NCBI RefSeq assembly: GCF_036237275.1
Contig: NZ_CP108352.1
Span: 5,456,001-5,520,000 of the forward strand
From: Streptomyces sp. NBC_01353
Lineage (GTDB): Bacteria > Actinomycetota > Actinomycetes > Streptomycetales > Streptomycetaceae
Direction of reading: 5' to 3'
DNA length: 64,000 nt
In this document: one piece after another, positions 8,947 to 18,020 of the stretch
How positions within the stretch are numbered: position 1 is the first letter of the stretch
Layout of the letters: every line of letters begins with the position of its first letter
The notes under the pieces: model-generated
The model's input: only the letters and a program-made list of their open reading frames with translations
The model's database searches: none
Told to the model about the DNA's origin: nothing
Made by a program: the position numbers and the translations under genes

Positions 8947-8990
8947 GTTCGGTGATTGAACCTTATGTCGGTCGGTTCGGTCAATGAACC
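8947..8990. promoter_or_regulatory. Paired palindromic operator, probably for the HxlR regulator
   Basis: GTTCGGTGATTGAACC (8947-8962) and GTTCGGTCAATGAACC (8975-8990) are the same length, match at 13 of 16 positions and each has GTTC-N7-GAAC symmetry. They are 28 bp apart in the 113-bp gap between the divergent MFS and HxlR genes. The placement fits autoregulation plus control of the exporter. That the HxlR protein binds them is inferred. Confidence 0.7.
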
Positions 8991-9012
8991 CAGGCCCTGT
9001 ACCCTCGGCGTC

Positions 9013-9543
9013 ATGGCCCTCGGAAAGGACTACGCGGCACAGCAGTGCTCCATCGCCCGCGCCCTCGAAGTCATCGGCGAGCGGTGGACCCTGCTCCTCG
9101 TCCGCGACGCCTTCTACGGCGTCCGCCGCTACAACGACTTCCTCGTTCACCTCGGCCTGCCCCGTGCGGTCCTCGCCGCCCGACTCCAGGCCCTCGTCGA
9201 GGCCGGCGTCCTGGACAAGCGCCGCTACCAGGAGGCGCCGCCGCGCGACGAGTACGTCCTCACCGAGCGCGGCCTCGCCCTCTGGCCCGTCCTGCGCACG
9301 CTCGGACGATGGGGGCGCGACGAGGTGCCCGGCGCCCCGGCCGTACGCCACTTCCATCACGCCGCCTGCGGCACCGAACTCGGCCCGTACGGCGAATGCC
9401 CCGCCTGTCACGTTCCCGTACCGCCCGCCGAGGTCGAGATGCGGCCGGGTGCCGGGCTCGATCCGGAGCCCGCCGATCCGGTCAGCCGGGCCCTCCTCCG
9501 GCCGCGCCGCCTCCTCGTCCCCCTCGAAGCCGATCGTGTATAA
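9013..9543 (+). CDS. HxlR-family winged-helix transcription regulator
   Basis: A 176-residue MarR-like HxlR protein. The winged-helix core is CSIARALEVIGERWTLLLVR, then RRYNDFLVHLGLPRAVLAAR, and LTERGLALWPVL. HxlR proteins bind as dimers to palindromes and often sense reactive or phenolic compounds. A C-terminal extension holds two cysteine pairs (CGTELGPYGECPAC), which may bind zinc. ATG 9013 is chosen. An upstream in-frame ATG at 8956 would put the reading frame across the operator pair and has no ribosome site. It is divergent from the MFS gene at 8899 and probably represses it. Confidence 0.88.
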   Translation: MALGKDYAAQQCSIARALEVIGERWTLLLVRDAFYGVRRYNDFLVHLGLPRAVLAARLQALVEAGVLDKRRYQEAPPRDEYVLTERGLALWPVLRTLGRWGRDEVPGAPAVRHFHHAACGTELGPYGECPACHVPVPPAEVEMRPGAGLDPEPADPVSRALLRPRRLLVPLEADRV

Positions 9544-9589
9544 CGGCTGAGAGGTGACACGACCGGCGATCGAGGGGGAGGGAAGCGCG

Positions 9590-9883
9590 GTGATCAGAGA
9601 CCTGCTCCTGCGCGTGCTCGCTCCCCTCTTCTTCCTGATCGCGCTCGCCAATCTCCTCCTCTCCGACGGTTCGAGCGTCTCCGCCGCCGTCGCCCTCGCC
9701 GCGACCACCGTCGTCTGCGCCCTCATCGGCGCCCCCGCGCCCGCGTCCGTGCCCCCGACCCGGGTACGCACCGCCCTGCGCGATCGCGAGCGGCGCACCG
9801 CTTTCCTGCCGCAACGCGACCCCGACGCCTCCGGCCGCCGCAGGCCCCGAGCACCCGGCCGTCCCCTCCCGACGGCCGCGTAG
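9590..9883 (+). CDS. Small membrane protein next to yidC (DUF6412-like)
   Basis: A 97-residue protein with two hydrophobic segments (LLLRVLAPLFFLIALANLLL and VSAAVALAATTVVCALIGA) and a basic, Arg/Pro-rich tail. GTG 9590 follows an excellent GGGGGAGGG; a GTG at 9554 is a weaker start. It lies directly upstream of a YidC-type insertase in the same direction, an arrangement I recall from other Streptomyces where the small protein is annotated DUF6412. It may assist or share regulation with the insertase. No function is established. Confidence 0.75.
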   Translation: MIRDLLLRVLAPLFFLIALANLLLSDGSSVSAAVALAATTVVCALIGAPAPASVPPTRVRTALRDRERRTAFLPQRDPDASGRRRPRAPGRPLPTAA

Positions 9884-9970
9884 GCGCACAGAACACAGCA
9901 ACACCCTGCGCGGATCCGTCATGCCGAGACGTCCTTCTTCCGGCACGACGAGACCCTTCGGAGGGCTCCC

Positions 9971-10693
9971 ATGTCCGTTTTCGCTTCCCTGGTCGAGCAG
10001 CTCGCCGACCTGCTCCAGCCGCTCTTCGCCACCACCGCGACCGCCGCCGCGATCGTCCTGTTCACGATGCTCGTCCGGCTCGCGATCCACCCCCTCTCGC
10101 GGGCCTCCGCCCGCGGACAGAAGGCCCGTATCCGCATCGCCCCGCAGCTCGCCGAGCTCCGCGCCAAGCACGCCAAGGACCCCGAGCGGCTCAAGAAGGC
10201 GGTCATGGAGCTGCACGCGAAGGAGAAGGTCTCGCCCTTCGCCGGCTGCCTGCCGAGTCTCCTCCAGGCGCCCGCGTTCCTCCTCATGTACCACCTGTTC
10301 TCCGGCGATCGCATGGCCGGTCACACCCTCTTCGCCGCCCCGCTCGGCGACCACTGGGCCGACGCCCTCGGGCACGGCGGCGCCTTCGGCCCGGCCGGTC
10401 AGGTCTACCTCGTGCTCTTCGCGATCGTCGCCGCCGTGGCGACCTTCAACTACCGCCGTACGAAGCGGCAGCTCGCCGCGCAGCCCCTGGACACCGGACT
10501 CCCGGCGACGCCGGGCGCCGACACGATCAACAAGGTGATGCCGCTGCTCTCCTTCGCCACCCTGATCACCGTCGCCGTCGTCCCGCTCGCCGCCGCGCTC
10601 TACGTCGTCACCAGCACCACGTGGACCGTCTTCGAGCGGGCCGTCCTCTTCCGGGAGCAGCGCCCCACGGAGGCCCTTGCTACTCAGGCGTAA
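9971..10693 (+). CDS. yidC: YidC/Oxa1-family membrane protein insertase (second, short paralogue)
   Basis: A 240-residue insertase that places proteins in the cytoplasmic membrane. Visible family features are the first segment ending in LVRLAIHPLS (the conserved groove Arg), the cytoplasmic coiled region KARIRIAPQLAELRAKHAKD with PERLKKAVMELHAKEKVSPF, the GCLPSLLQAPAFLLMYHLF core, and a last segment VVPLAAALYVVTSTTWTVF. It is shorter than the housekeeping YidC encoded beside rnpA, and there is no rnpA/jag context here, so it is probably an accessory paralogue. It is preceded by the small membrane gene at 9590. Confidence 0.88.
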   Translation: MSVFASLVEQLADLLQPLFATTATAAAIVLFTMLVRLAIHPLSRASARGQKARIRIAPQLAELRAKHAKDPERLKKAVMELHAKEKVSPFAGCLPSLLQAPAFLLMYHLFSGDRMAGHTLFAAPLGDHWADALGHGGAFGPAGQVYLVLFAIVAAVATFNYRRTKRQLAAQPLDTGLPATPGADTINKVMPLLSFATLITVAVVPLAAALYVVTSTTWTVFERAVLFREQRPTEALATQA

Positions 10694-10830
10694 GGGTCCA
10701 GTCCGTGAACGGGGTCTTGCCGAGTGGTCGAAACTCTTGGAGGATCGACCAACCTCCGATGGCCGCAACCCATCGGCCGGGGATCTGTAGGGCCCGACCC
10801 CGGGCCCACCTCGACCACAGGGAGAAGACC

Positions 10831-11688
10831 ATGAAGCTGCTTCGAGTCGGCCCGGCGGGTGCCGAGCGTCCTGCCCTGCTCGACCAGGACGGGACGCTGC
10901 GCGACCTGTCGGCCCTGGTCGACGACGTCGACGGCAGCCTGCTCGCCGACGCGTCCGCGCTCGACCGGATCCGGGCGGCCGTCGGGGCCGGTGTGCTGCC
11001 CGCGCTCGACGCGACCGGACTGCGGATCGGGCCGCCGGTCGGCCGGATCGGCAAGGTCGTGTGCATCGGGCTGAACTACCACGGGCACGCGGCGGAGACC
11101 GGCGCGGCGACCCCCGCCGAGCCGGTGGTCTTCCTCAAGTCCGCCGACACGGTCGTGGGCCCCGACGACACCGTGCTCGTACCCCGCCGCAGCACCAAGA
11201 CGGACTGGGAGGTCGAGCTGGCGATCGTCGTCGGCCGTACCGCCCGCTACCTGGAGACCGACGAGGAGGCCCTCGCGCACGTCGCCGGTTACGCGGTCGC
11301 CCACGACGTCTCGGAGCGCGAGTTCCAGATCGAGCGCGGCGGCACCTGGGACAAGGGCAAGAACTGCGAGACCTTCAACCCGCTCGGCCCCTGGCTGGTC
11401 ACCGCCGACGAGGTGCCGGACCCGCAGGCCCTGTCGCTCAAGCTCTGGGTCAACGGCGAGCTGAAGCAGGACGGCAACACCTCGGACCAGATCTTCCCGG
11501 TCGCGGAGGTCGTACGGTACGTCAGCCAGTTCATGACCCTGTACCCCGGCGACATCATCAACACCGGCACCCCGGCGGGCGTCGCGATGGGGCAGCCGGA
11601 GCCGAAGCCGTACCTGAAGGCCGGTGACGTGGTGGAGCTGGAGATCGACGGGCTCGGCCGCCAGCGCCAGGAGCTCAAGGACGCGTAG
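10831..11688 (+). CDS. Fumarylacetoacetate hydrolase (FAH) family protein
   Basis: A 285-residue metal-dependent C-C hydrolase or decarboxylase of the FAH superfamily. GLNYHGHAAE, DWEVELAIVVG and the lid DVSEREFQIERGGTWDKGKN, then CETFNPLGPW and NTGTPAGVAMG, are the family blocks. The acidic residues in EVELAIV bind the divalent metal. The SEREFQ...GGTWDKGK form is typical of ureidoglycolate-lyase-like and diketo-deoxy-sugar-acid hydrolases. ATG 10831 follows GGGAG. The neighbouring sugar-type oxidoreductase and ROK regulator hint at sugar-acid breakdown, but the substrate is unproven. Confidence 0.88.
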   Translation: MKLLRVGPAGAERPALLDQDGTLRDLSALVDDVDGSLLADASALDRIRAAVGAGVLPALDATGLRIGPPVGRIGKVVCIGLNYHGHAAETGAATPAEPVVFLKSADTVVGPDDTVLVPRRSTKTDWEVELAIVVGRTARYLETDEEALAHVAGYAVAHDVSEREFQIERGGTWDKGKNCETFNPLGPWLVTADEVPDPQALSLKLWVNGELKQDGNTSDQIFPVAEVVRYVSQFMTLYPGDIINTGTPAGVAMGQPEPKPYLKAGDVVELEIDGLGRQRQELKDA

Positions 11689-11689
11689 C

Positions 11690-11742
11690 GGCCGTGCCCG
11701 GCGGGGGCTTGACCCCGGCCGTACCCGGCGGGGGCTTAGCCT
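11690..11742. repeat. Short tandem direct repeat between convergent genes
   Basis: Two near-identical copies of CGGCCGTGCCCGGCGGGGGC about 28 bp apart sit between the FAH stop at 11688 and the opposing stop at 11736. They are GC-rich and could form alternative hairpins acting as a terminator. No function is evident beyond that. Confidence 0.45.
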
Positions 11743-12212
11743 CTGAAGTCCTCGAGCAGGCGGCCCAGCGCCTCGACCACCATCGCGTGGTCCTCGGCCT
11801 GGGGCAGCCCCGACACGGTGACCGAGCCGATCACCCCCGCGCCCTCGACCGAGATCGGGAACGAACCGCCATGGGCGGCGTACCGGTCGGGGTCGAGGCG
11901 CGAGGACTGCTCGAACGTCGTCCCCTTGGCCCGGAAACGGGCACCGACGAGGAACGAGCTCTCGCCGTACCGCTCGACGACCCGCCGCTTGCGGTCGATC
12001 CAGGCGTCGTTGTCCGCGCTCGACCCCGGCAGCGCGCAGTGGAAGAGCTGCTGCGAGCCACGCCGGATGTCGATCGCGACGGGCGCCCGGCGCTCGCGCG
12101 CCAGGCCGACGAGGAGTGAGCCGAGCGCCCATGCGTCGTCGTACGTGAAGTGGGGGAGGGTCAGGCGGGATTCCTGGGCCTCCAGTTCGGGGATCTCCGG
12201 GGTGGCGCTCAC
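11736..12212 (-). CDS. DUF336/UPF0303-like heme-degrading-domain protein
   Basis: A 158-residue protein. AHGGSFPISVEGAGVIGSV and SGLPQAEDHAMVVEAL are the GlcG/HbpS (DUF336) hallmarks also found in the yeast YBR137W/UPF0303 branch. GTG 12212 overlaps the stop of the oxidoreductase gene (GTGA), so the two are translationally coupled. The family is annotated as heme-binding or -degrading, or as a glycolate/sugar operon accessory. Here the coupling to a sugar-type dehydrogenase favours an accessory metabolic role. A longer frame upstream is ignored because of the coupling. Confidence 0.82.
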   Translation of the reverse strand: MSATPEIPELEAQESRLTLPHFTYDDAWALGSLLVGLARERRAPVAIDIRRGSQQLFHCALPGSSADNDAWIDRKRRVVERYGESSFLVGARFRAKGTTFEQSSRLDPDRYAAHGGSFPISVEGAGVIGSVTVSGLPQAEDHAMVVEALGRLLEDFRG

Positions 12213-13291
12213 AGCGTCACCGCGATTCCCTCGCGGGCGGAGCGCTTCGCGGCCTCCAGGACGTCCAGGGTCGCCGCGGCCTCGAGGGCGGTGACCGGGT
12301 TCGCGCCGGTTCCGCGGAGGGCGGCGGCGACGGCCGCGTAGTACGCCGGGTAGTCGCCCGGCAGCGTCTCGACCGGGGTGCCGCCGCCGGTCAGCGGGGA
12401 CTCGCCCGCGCCGAGGGTGCCCCACATCGACTCCGGCTCCACGCCCCACGGAGTGCCGGGCGTCGGCAGCAGACCCTCCCGGAGGGCGGCCTCCTGCGGG
12501 TCGAGTCCGTACTTCACGAAGCCGGCGCCGGACCCGAGGACCCGGAAGCGCGGGCCGAGCTGGGCGGTCGTGGCGCTCGCGTACAGGTGGGAGCGGACAC
12601 CGTTCGCGTGCGTGATCGCGAGGAACGTGTCGTCGTCGGTCTCGGCGCCCGGACGACGGACATCCGCTTCCGCGTAGACGCGCACGGCCGGACCGAACAG
12701 GACCAGGGCCTGGTCGACGACATGGCTGCCGAGGTCGTACAGCAGCCCGCCGATCTCCTCCGGCGCCCCGGACTCGCGCCAGCCGCCCTTGAGCTGCGGA
12801 CGCCAGCGCTCGAACCGCGACTCGAAGCGCTGCACGTCACCGAGCGTGCCGTCCGCGACGAGCGCGCGCAGGGTGAGGAAGTCGTTGTCCCAGCGGCGGT
12901 TCTGGAAGACCGAGAGCAGCAGGCCCCGCTCATCGGCGAGCGCGGCGAGCCCGCGCGCCTCGGCGGCGGTGCCGGCGACCGGCTTGTCCACGACGACCGG
13001 GAGCCCCGCTTCGAGTGCGGCGGTGGCGATCGGGACGTGCGTCTTGTTGGGGGAGGCGACGACGATCAGATCGAGCTCGTCCGCCCGCGCCCACAGCTCG
13101 TCGGGGGAGTCCGCGACCCGTACGCCGGGGTGGGCGGCGCGCGCCTGCGCCTGGCGCTCCGGGTTGCCGGTCGTGACCGTGTCGAGGACGAGGCCCTCGG
13201 TGGCGGCGATCAGCGGGGCGTGGAAGACGGAGCCCGCGAGGCCGTAGCCGACGAGTCCGACGCGGAGGGGGGCGGTGTCGGTGCCAGTCAT
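12209..13291 (-). CDS. Gfo/Idh/MocA-family NAD(P)-dependent oxidoreductase
   Basis: A 360-residue sugar- or inositol-type dehydrogenase. The Rossmann start is VGLVGYGLAGSVFHAPLI, the conserved VVDKPVAGTAAEARGL (DKP, for EKP) holds the catalytic-site Lys, and the second domain has YDLGSHVVDQALVLFG with the G.H..D signature. ATG 13291 is chosen over the long upstream extension of the frame, which would cross the divergent ROK promoter. It lies 53 bp from the ROK start and is coupled to the DUF336 gene. The operon is probably induced by the sugar sensed by the ROK protein. Confidence 0.88.
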   Translation of the reverse strand: MTGTDTAPLRVGLVGYGLAGSVFHAPLIAATEGLVLDTVTTGNPERQAQARAAHPGVRVADSPDELWARADELDLIVVASPNKTHVPIATAALEAGLPVVVDKPVAGTAAEARGLAALADERGLLLSVFQNRRWDNDFLTLRALVADGTLGDVQRFESRFERWRPQLKGGWRESGAPEEIGGLLYDLGSHVVDQALVLFGPAVRVYAEADVRRPGAETDDDTFLAITHANGVRSHLYASATTAQLGPRFRVLGSGAGFVKYGLDPQEAALREGLLPTPGTPWGVEPESMWGTLGAGESPLTGGGTPVETLPGDYPAYYAAVAAALRGTGANPVTALEAAATLDVLEAAKRSAREGIAVTL

Positions 13292-13303
13292 GGACCCACT
13301 TAA

Positions 13304-13316
13304 GCAACGCTGTTGC
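13304..13316. promoter_or_regulatory. Candidate operator for the ROK regulator
   Basis: GCAAC-GCT-GTTGC is a perfect 5-bp inverted repeat inside a looser one (TTAAGCAAC/GTTGCCAAA), centred in the gap between the divergent oxidoreductase and ROK genes. Position and symmetry suggest a shared operator. Binding is inferred. Confidence 0.55.
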
Positions 13317-13343
13317 CAAAGTGCAAGCGAGGGGGAGAATGGA

Positions 13344-14552
13344 GTGGTGAACAGGAGTGTCAGGGGTGTCAGGGGCGGCGCGATGGGTGCGGTGGGCGGC
13401 GCGGGCGCGGTCGGCGGGGTGGGTGCGGTGGGTGCGGTCGGTGTCAATCTGCCGGCGCTGCGCAGCCACAACGCCGCGCTGGTGCTCGATCTGCTGCGTA
13501 CGGCGGGGGAGGCCGGGATCAGCCGCCTGGAGCTGGCGGAACGGACCGGGCTCACCCCGCAGGCGGTCAGCAAGATCACGGCGCGGCTGCGGACGGAGGG
13601 CCTGGCACAGGAGGCCGGCCACCGCGCCTCGACCGGCGGCAAACCGCGTACCGTCCTGCGGCTGGTCCCCTCGGCGGCGTACGCGGTCGGGGTCCACCTG
13701 GACCGCGACGAGCTGACGACCGTCCTGGTGGACCTCGCCGGGGTACGCGTGGTCGTGCGCCGGGCTCCGCTGGACCTGGGCGCGGGCGTGGACGCGGTGT
13801 TCGAGGTGGTGGAGCGGGAGGTGGCGGGTCTCGGGGCGCTCGGCCCCGCCTCCCCTGAAGCCCGGGGCCCTGGGGCCCAAGGCCCTGAGATCCCGGGTAT
13901 CGCCGCCCCCCACACCCCCGCCCTCCTCGGTGTCGGCGTCGCCATGCCCGGGCCGCTCGATCACCTCACCGGGACCCCGGGGCGGGTCACCGGGTACCCG
14001 GAGTGGGAGGGCGTCCCGCTGCGGGACGAACTCGCGCGGCGGCTCGGGCTGCCCGTCGAACTCGACAAGGACACCAACGCCGCCGCCCTCGGGCTCGCCC
14101 TCCGTGCTCCGGTCGGCGACTCGTTCGCGTACCTCCACCTCGGTACGGGGCTCGGCTCCGGCCTGGTCCTCGGCGGCGCCCTCCACCGAGGAGCGAGGAC
14201 CGGCGCGGGGGAGTTCGGGCACCAGACCGTCCAGCTCGACGGGCCACCCTGCGGCTGCGGCGGGCGCGGCTGCCTGGAGGTCCTCTGCCTGGCCGCCGCG
14301 GCCCGTGGTGACCTCCCCGAGGCGGCCAGGATCCTCGGCATCGGTGCCACGAACCTCGTACGGCTCCTGGACATCGACCGCGTCGTCCTCGGCGGCCGGG
14401 CCGTGAACGCGGCGCCCGAGGTCTTCGCGCACGGTGTCGGCGCGGTCCTCGCCGGGGCGGGCCTGGGTACCCCGGTCGCGGGCACCGCCACGCCGTACGC
14501 CGTGGCCGAGGGCGCGGCGCAGCTGATCCTCGCTCCGATCTTCGGAAAATAG
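13344..14552 (+). CDS. ROK-family transcription repressor
   Basis: A 402-residue regulator. A Gly/Ala/Val-rich leader of about 30 residues is followed by a winged-helix domain (ISRLELAERTGLTPQAVSKI) and a ROK sugar-kinase-like domain: GVAMPGPL, DKDTNAAALGLA, GTGLGSGLVLGG, and the zinc/ROK signature CGCGGRGCLE. Such proteins repress sugar genes until a sugar or sugar phosphate binds. GTG 13344 follows GGGGGAGA; GTG 13347 is equally possible. The low-complexity N-terminus (repeated GAV) is odd and may be unstructured. Divergence from the Gfo/Idh gene marks that operon as the likely target. Confidence 0.86.
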   Translation: MVNRSVRGVRGGAMGAVGGAGAVGGVGAVGAVGVNLPALRSHNAALVLDLLRTAGEAGISRLELAERTGLTPQAVSKITARLRTEGLAQEAGHRASTGGKPRTVLRLVPSAAYAVGVHLDRDELTTVLVDLAGVRVVVRRAPLDLGAGVDAVFEVVEREVAGLGALGPASPEARGPGAQGPEIPGIAAPHTPALLGVGVAMPGPLDHLTGTPGRVTGYPEWEGVPLRDELARRLGLPVELDKDTNAAALGLALRAPVGDSFAYLHLGTGLGSGLVLGGALHRGARTGAGEFGHQTVQLDGPPCGCGGRGCLEVLCLAAAARGDLPEAARILGIGATNLVRLLDIDRVVLGGRAVNAAPEVFAHGVGAVLAGAGLGTPVAGTATPYAVAEGAAQLILAPIFGK

Positions 14553-14676
14553 GCTGATCGGGCGGAACGTGCGGGCCGTCCGGGGGCAGGCGCCGCGTCG
14601 CTCCCCGACCCCGCCACGCCCGGGTGGCAGCGTCGCGGCCGTCCCGTACGCCCGCGAGCAGCAAAGGCACCCGTCC

Positions 14677-15930
<1,254 letters not shown>

Positions 15931-15989
15931 AACCCTCCGGTCACTCTCCGTACACCCTGCCGTTCATTCCCATCTGCGAGCATCCCCCA

Positions 15990-16754
15990 GTGGACTACCC
16001 GAACGACCAGGCACCTGGCGCCCCCATCCGCTCCGGCATCCCCGAGCACGGCCGAATCCCCAAGTACTACGCGGTGAAGGCCAAAGTCGCCTCGCTGATA
16101 GACGAGTTGGGTGAAGGCGGACTCCTGCCCACCGAGCGGGATCTCGCCCTCCGTTACGAGGTCTCCCGGGAGACCGTCCGTCAGGCCCTGCGCGAGCTGC
16201 TCCTCGAAGGGCGGCTGCGCCGCCAGGGGCGGGGGACCGTCGTCGCCGGGCCCAAGCTGGAGCAGCCGCTCTCGCTGGCGAGCTACACCGAGGGCGTACG
16301 ACGGCAAGGGCGCCGCCCCGGCCGCACGCTCGTCTCCCTCGACCGCTTCCCCTGCCCCGCCGCCCTCGCACCCGAGATCGGTGTCCAACGCGGCGAGCCC
16401 GTCTGGCACATGGAGCGCGTGCTGCTCGCCGACGACGAGCGGGTCGGCCTGGAGAGCACGTACGTCTCCGAGGCCCGTGCCCCGCGCCTCGACACCGAGT
16501 TCGACCCCGACTCCTCCTTCTACGCCTATCTCCGCGAGAAGCTCGGCATCACGTTCGGCGACGCCGACGAGCGCATCGAGACCGTCCTCGCCACCCCGCG
16601 CGAGGCCCTGCTGATCGGCACCCCGCCCGCGCTCCCGATGCTGCTGATCCACCGGATCTCCCGGGACACCTCCGGCCGGCCCCTGGAGCGCGTCCGCACC
16701 CTCTACCGAGGCGACCGCTTCAGCTTCACCGCCCACCTGGGGCATCAGGGCTGA
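15990..16754 (+). CDS. GntR-family regulator, HutC/UTRA subfamily
   Basis: A 254-residue repressor. The N-terminal winged helix is PKYYAVKAKVASLIDELGEG, then LLPTERDLALRYEVSRETVR and QALRELLLEGRLRRQGRGT. The UTRA effector domain follows (YTEGVRRQGRRPGRTL to TLYRGDRFSFTAHLG). UTRA regulators of this type (PhnF-like) sense organic phosphates, phosphonates or sugars. GTG 15990 is the start. It is immediately upstream of and codirectional with the phosphonate region, so it is the natural candidate for the factor that binds the element repeated at 16800 and 22702. Confidence 0.88.
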   Translation: MDYPNDQAPGAPIRSGIPEHGRIPKYYAVKAKVASLIDELGEGGLLPTERDLALRYEVSRETVRQALRELLLEGRLRRQGRGTVVAGPKLEQPLSLASYTEGVRRQGRRPGRTLVSLDRFPCPAALAPEIGVQRGEPVWHMERVLLADDERVGLESTYVSEARAPRLDTEFDPDSSFYAYLREKLGITFGDADERIETVLATPREALLIGTPPALPMLLIHRISRDTSGRPLERVRTLYRGDRFSFTAHLGHQG

Positions 16755-16799
16755 TCAATACCGCTCCGCGAAGGGTGCCTGTCGGATCACTTCGCATAA

Positions 16800-16815
16800 C
16801 GGAAAGATAACGGGT
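16800..16815. promoter_or_regulatory. Shared phosphonate-region element, copy 1
   Basis: CGGAAAGATAACGGGT is followed 4-10 nt later by GGCCAAC. With the preceding bases it contains a direct repeat TAACGG-AAAGA-TAACGG with 11-bp period. The core is identical to that at 22702-22717. It lies 83 bp before the FAD oxidoreductase start and so probably controls the operon. Confidence 0.7.
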
Positions 16816-16833
16816 CTAGGCCAACCTTGTCGG

Positions 16834-16898
16834 GCCGTTCACCGTCCCGTTGCCCACCGGATCCGTCCGGGTCACTCGTCGCCAGGACGGTGAACGGC
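16834..16898 (+). promoter_or_regulatory. Leader inverted repeat that can mask the start of the phosphonate operon
   Basis: GCCGTTCACCGTCC (16834-16847) is the exact reverse complement of GGACGGTGAACGGC (16885-16898), and the second arm ends at the base before the ATG at 16899. The arm contains the only Shine-Dalgarno-like bases (AGGACGG, 16884-16890). The 37-nt interior has a smaller CCGGA/TCCGG hairpin (16857-16870). In RNA this would hide the ribosome site; as DNA it could also be a protein site. Function is inferred. Confidence 0.6.
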
Positions 16899-18020
16899 AT
16901 GAAGGTGATCGTCGTAGGAGCCGGCGTGGTGGGAACCATGCACGCCTGGCACGCAGTGGAACGCGGCCATGAGGTCGTACACATCGAGCGCGAGGCCGAG
17001 GCGCGCGGAGCCTCCCTCCGTAACTTCGGCCAGATATGGGTGAGCGGGCGCGCGGGCGGCGAGGAGCTCGAGACCGCGCTGCGCGCCCGCGAACTGTGGG
17101 AGGGCATCGGCGCCCGCGTCCCCGGACTCGGCTTCCGGGCCATCGGCTCGCTCACCCCCGTGCGCAACGAGCTGGAACTGGCCGTCGCCGAGGCCGCCCT
17201 GGCCCGGCCCGACGCGGCGGCACGCGGCTACAAGCTGCTGACCGCCGACGAGGCCCGCGCCGTCAACCCCGCCCTGCGCGGAGCGTTCGAGGCCGCTCTG
17301 TGGTGCGAGCGGGACGCCGCGGTCGAGCCACGCACCGCACAACTCGCCCTGCGCAAGGCCCTCCTGGCCACCGGCAAGTACACCTTCCTGCCCAACCGCG
17401 AGGTGCGGGACGTCGTCGGTGGGCATGCCGTCCGCGACGACCGCGGTGAGGTCCACACCGGCGACGTCGTCGTCCTCTGCACCGGCGCCGCGCTCACCGG
17501 CCTCGTCCGCGAGATCGCCGGCGAGGTCCCGGTCCGCCGCGTGCGGCTGCAGATGATGCAGACCGACCCGCTCGGCGAGCCGCTGACCACCTCCGTCGCC
17601 GACGCCGACTCCTTCCGCTACTACCCGGCGTACAAGTCCGACGCTCTGGACGCCCTCAACGCGGGCCAGGCGCAGGGCCCGACCGCCGCCGCGCACAAGA
17701 TGCAGCTCCTGATGGTCCAGCGCCTCGACGGCGGACTGACCATCGGCGACACCCACGAGTACGAGCACCCCTTCGCCTTCGACACCCTCGAAGACCCCTA
17801 CGAGCACCTCACCCGCGTCGTGGAGTCCTTCCTCGGCCGCCCGCTGCCGAAGATCCGGCGGCGCTGGGCGGGCGTGTACGCGCAGTGCACCGACACCAGC
17901 CGGGTCGTGCACCGCCAGAAGGTCCGCGAAGGCGTGTGGCTGGTGACCGGACCCGGCGGACGCGGCATGACCTGCTCGCCCGCCATCGCCGAGACGACCG
18001 CGAACGAACTGGGCTGGTGA
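16899..18020 (+). CDS. TIGR03364-like FAD-dependent oxidoreductase of phosphonate breakdown
   Basis: A 373-residue DAO-type flavoenzyme. KVIVVGAGVVGTMHAWHAVE is the FAD-binding GxGxxG start, followed by RGASLRNFGQIWVSG and ending with GVWLVTGPGGRGMTCSPAIA. This variant is the family found next to phosphonatase-like hydrolases and 2-aminoethylphosphonate transporters, and related enzymes oxidise N-methylated or hydroxylated aminoethylphosphonates toward phosphonoacetaldehyde. ATG 16899 closes the leader inverted repeat. The stop overlaps the next gene (GTGA). Family and context agree well. The exact substrate is inferred. Confidence 0.85.
   Translation: MKVIVVGAGVVGTMHAWHAVERGHEVVHIEREAEARGASLRNFGQIWVSGRAGGEELETALRARELWEGIGARVPGLGFRAIGSLTPVRNELELAVAEAALARPDAAARGYKLLTADEARAVNPALRGAFEAALWCERDAAVEPRTAQLALRKALLATGKYTFLPNREVRDVVGGHAVRDDRGEVHTGDVVVLCTGAALTGLVREIAGEVPVRRVRLQMMQTDPLGEPLTTSVADADSFRYYPAYKSDALDALNAGQAQGPTAAAHKMQLLMVQRLDGGLTIGDTHEYEHPFAFDTLEDPYEHLTRVVESFLGRPLPKIRRRWAGVYAQCTDTSRVVHRQKVREGVWLVTGPGGRGMTCSPAIAETTANELGW

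Noticed and set aside
16795-16815. Element copy 1 as a standard PhoP box
   Set aside because: The 11-bp period fits, but the bases differ from the GTTCACC-type repeat; kept only as a possibility within the finding.
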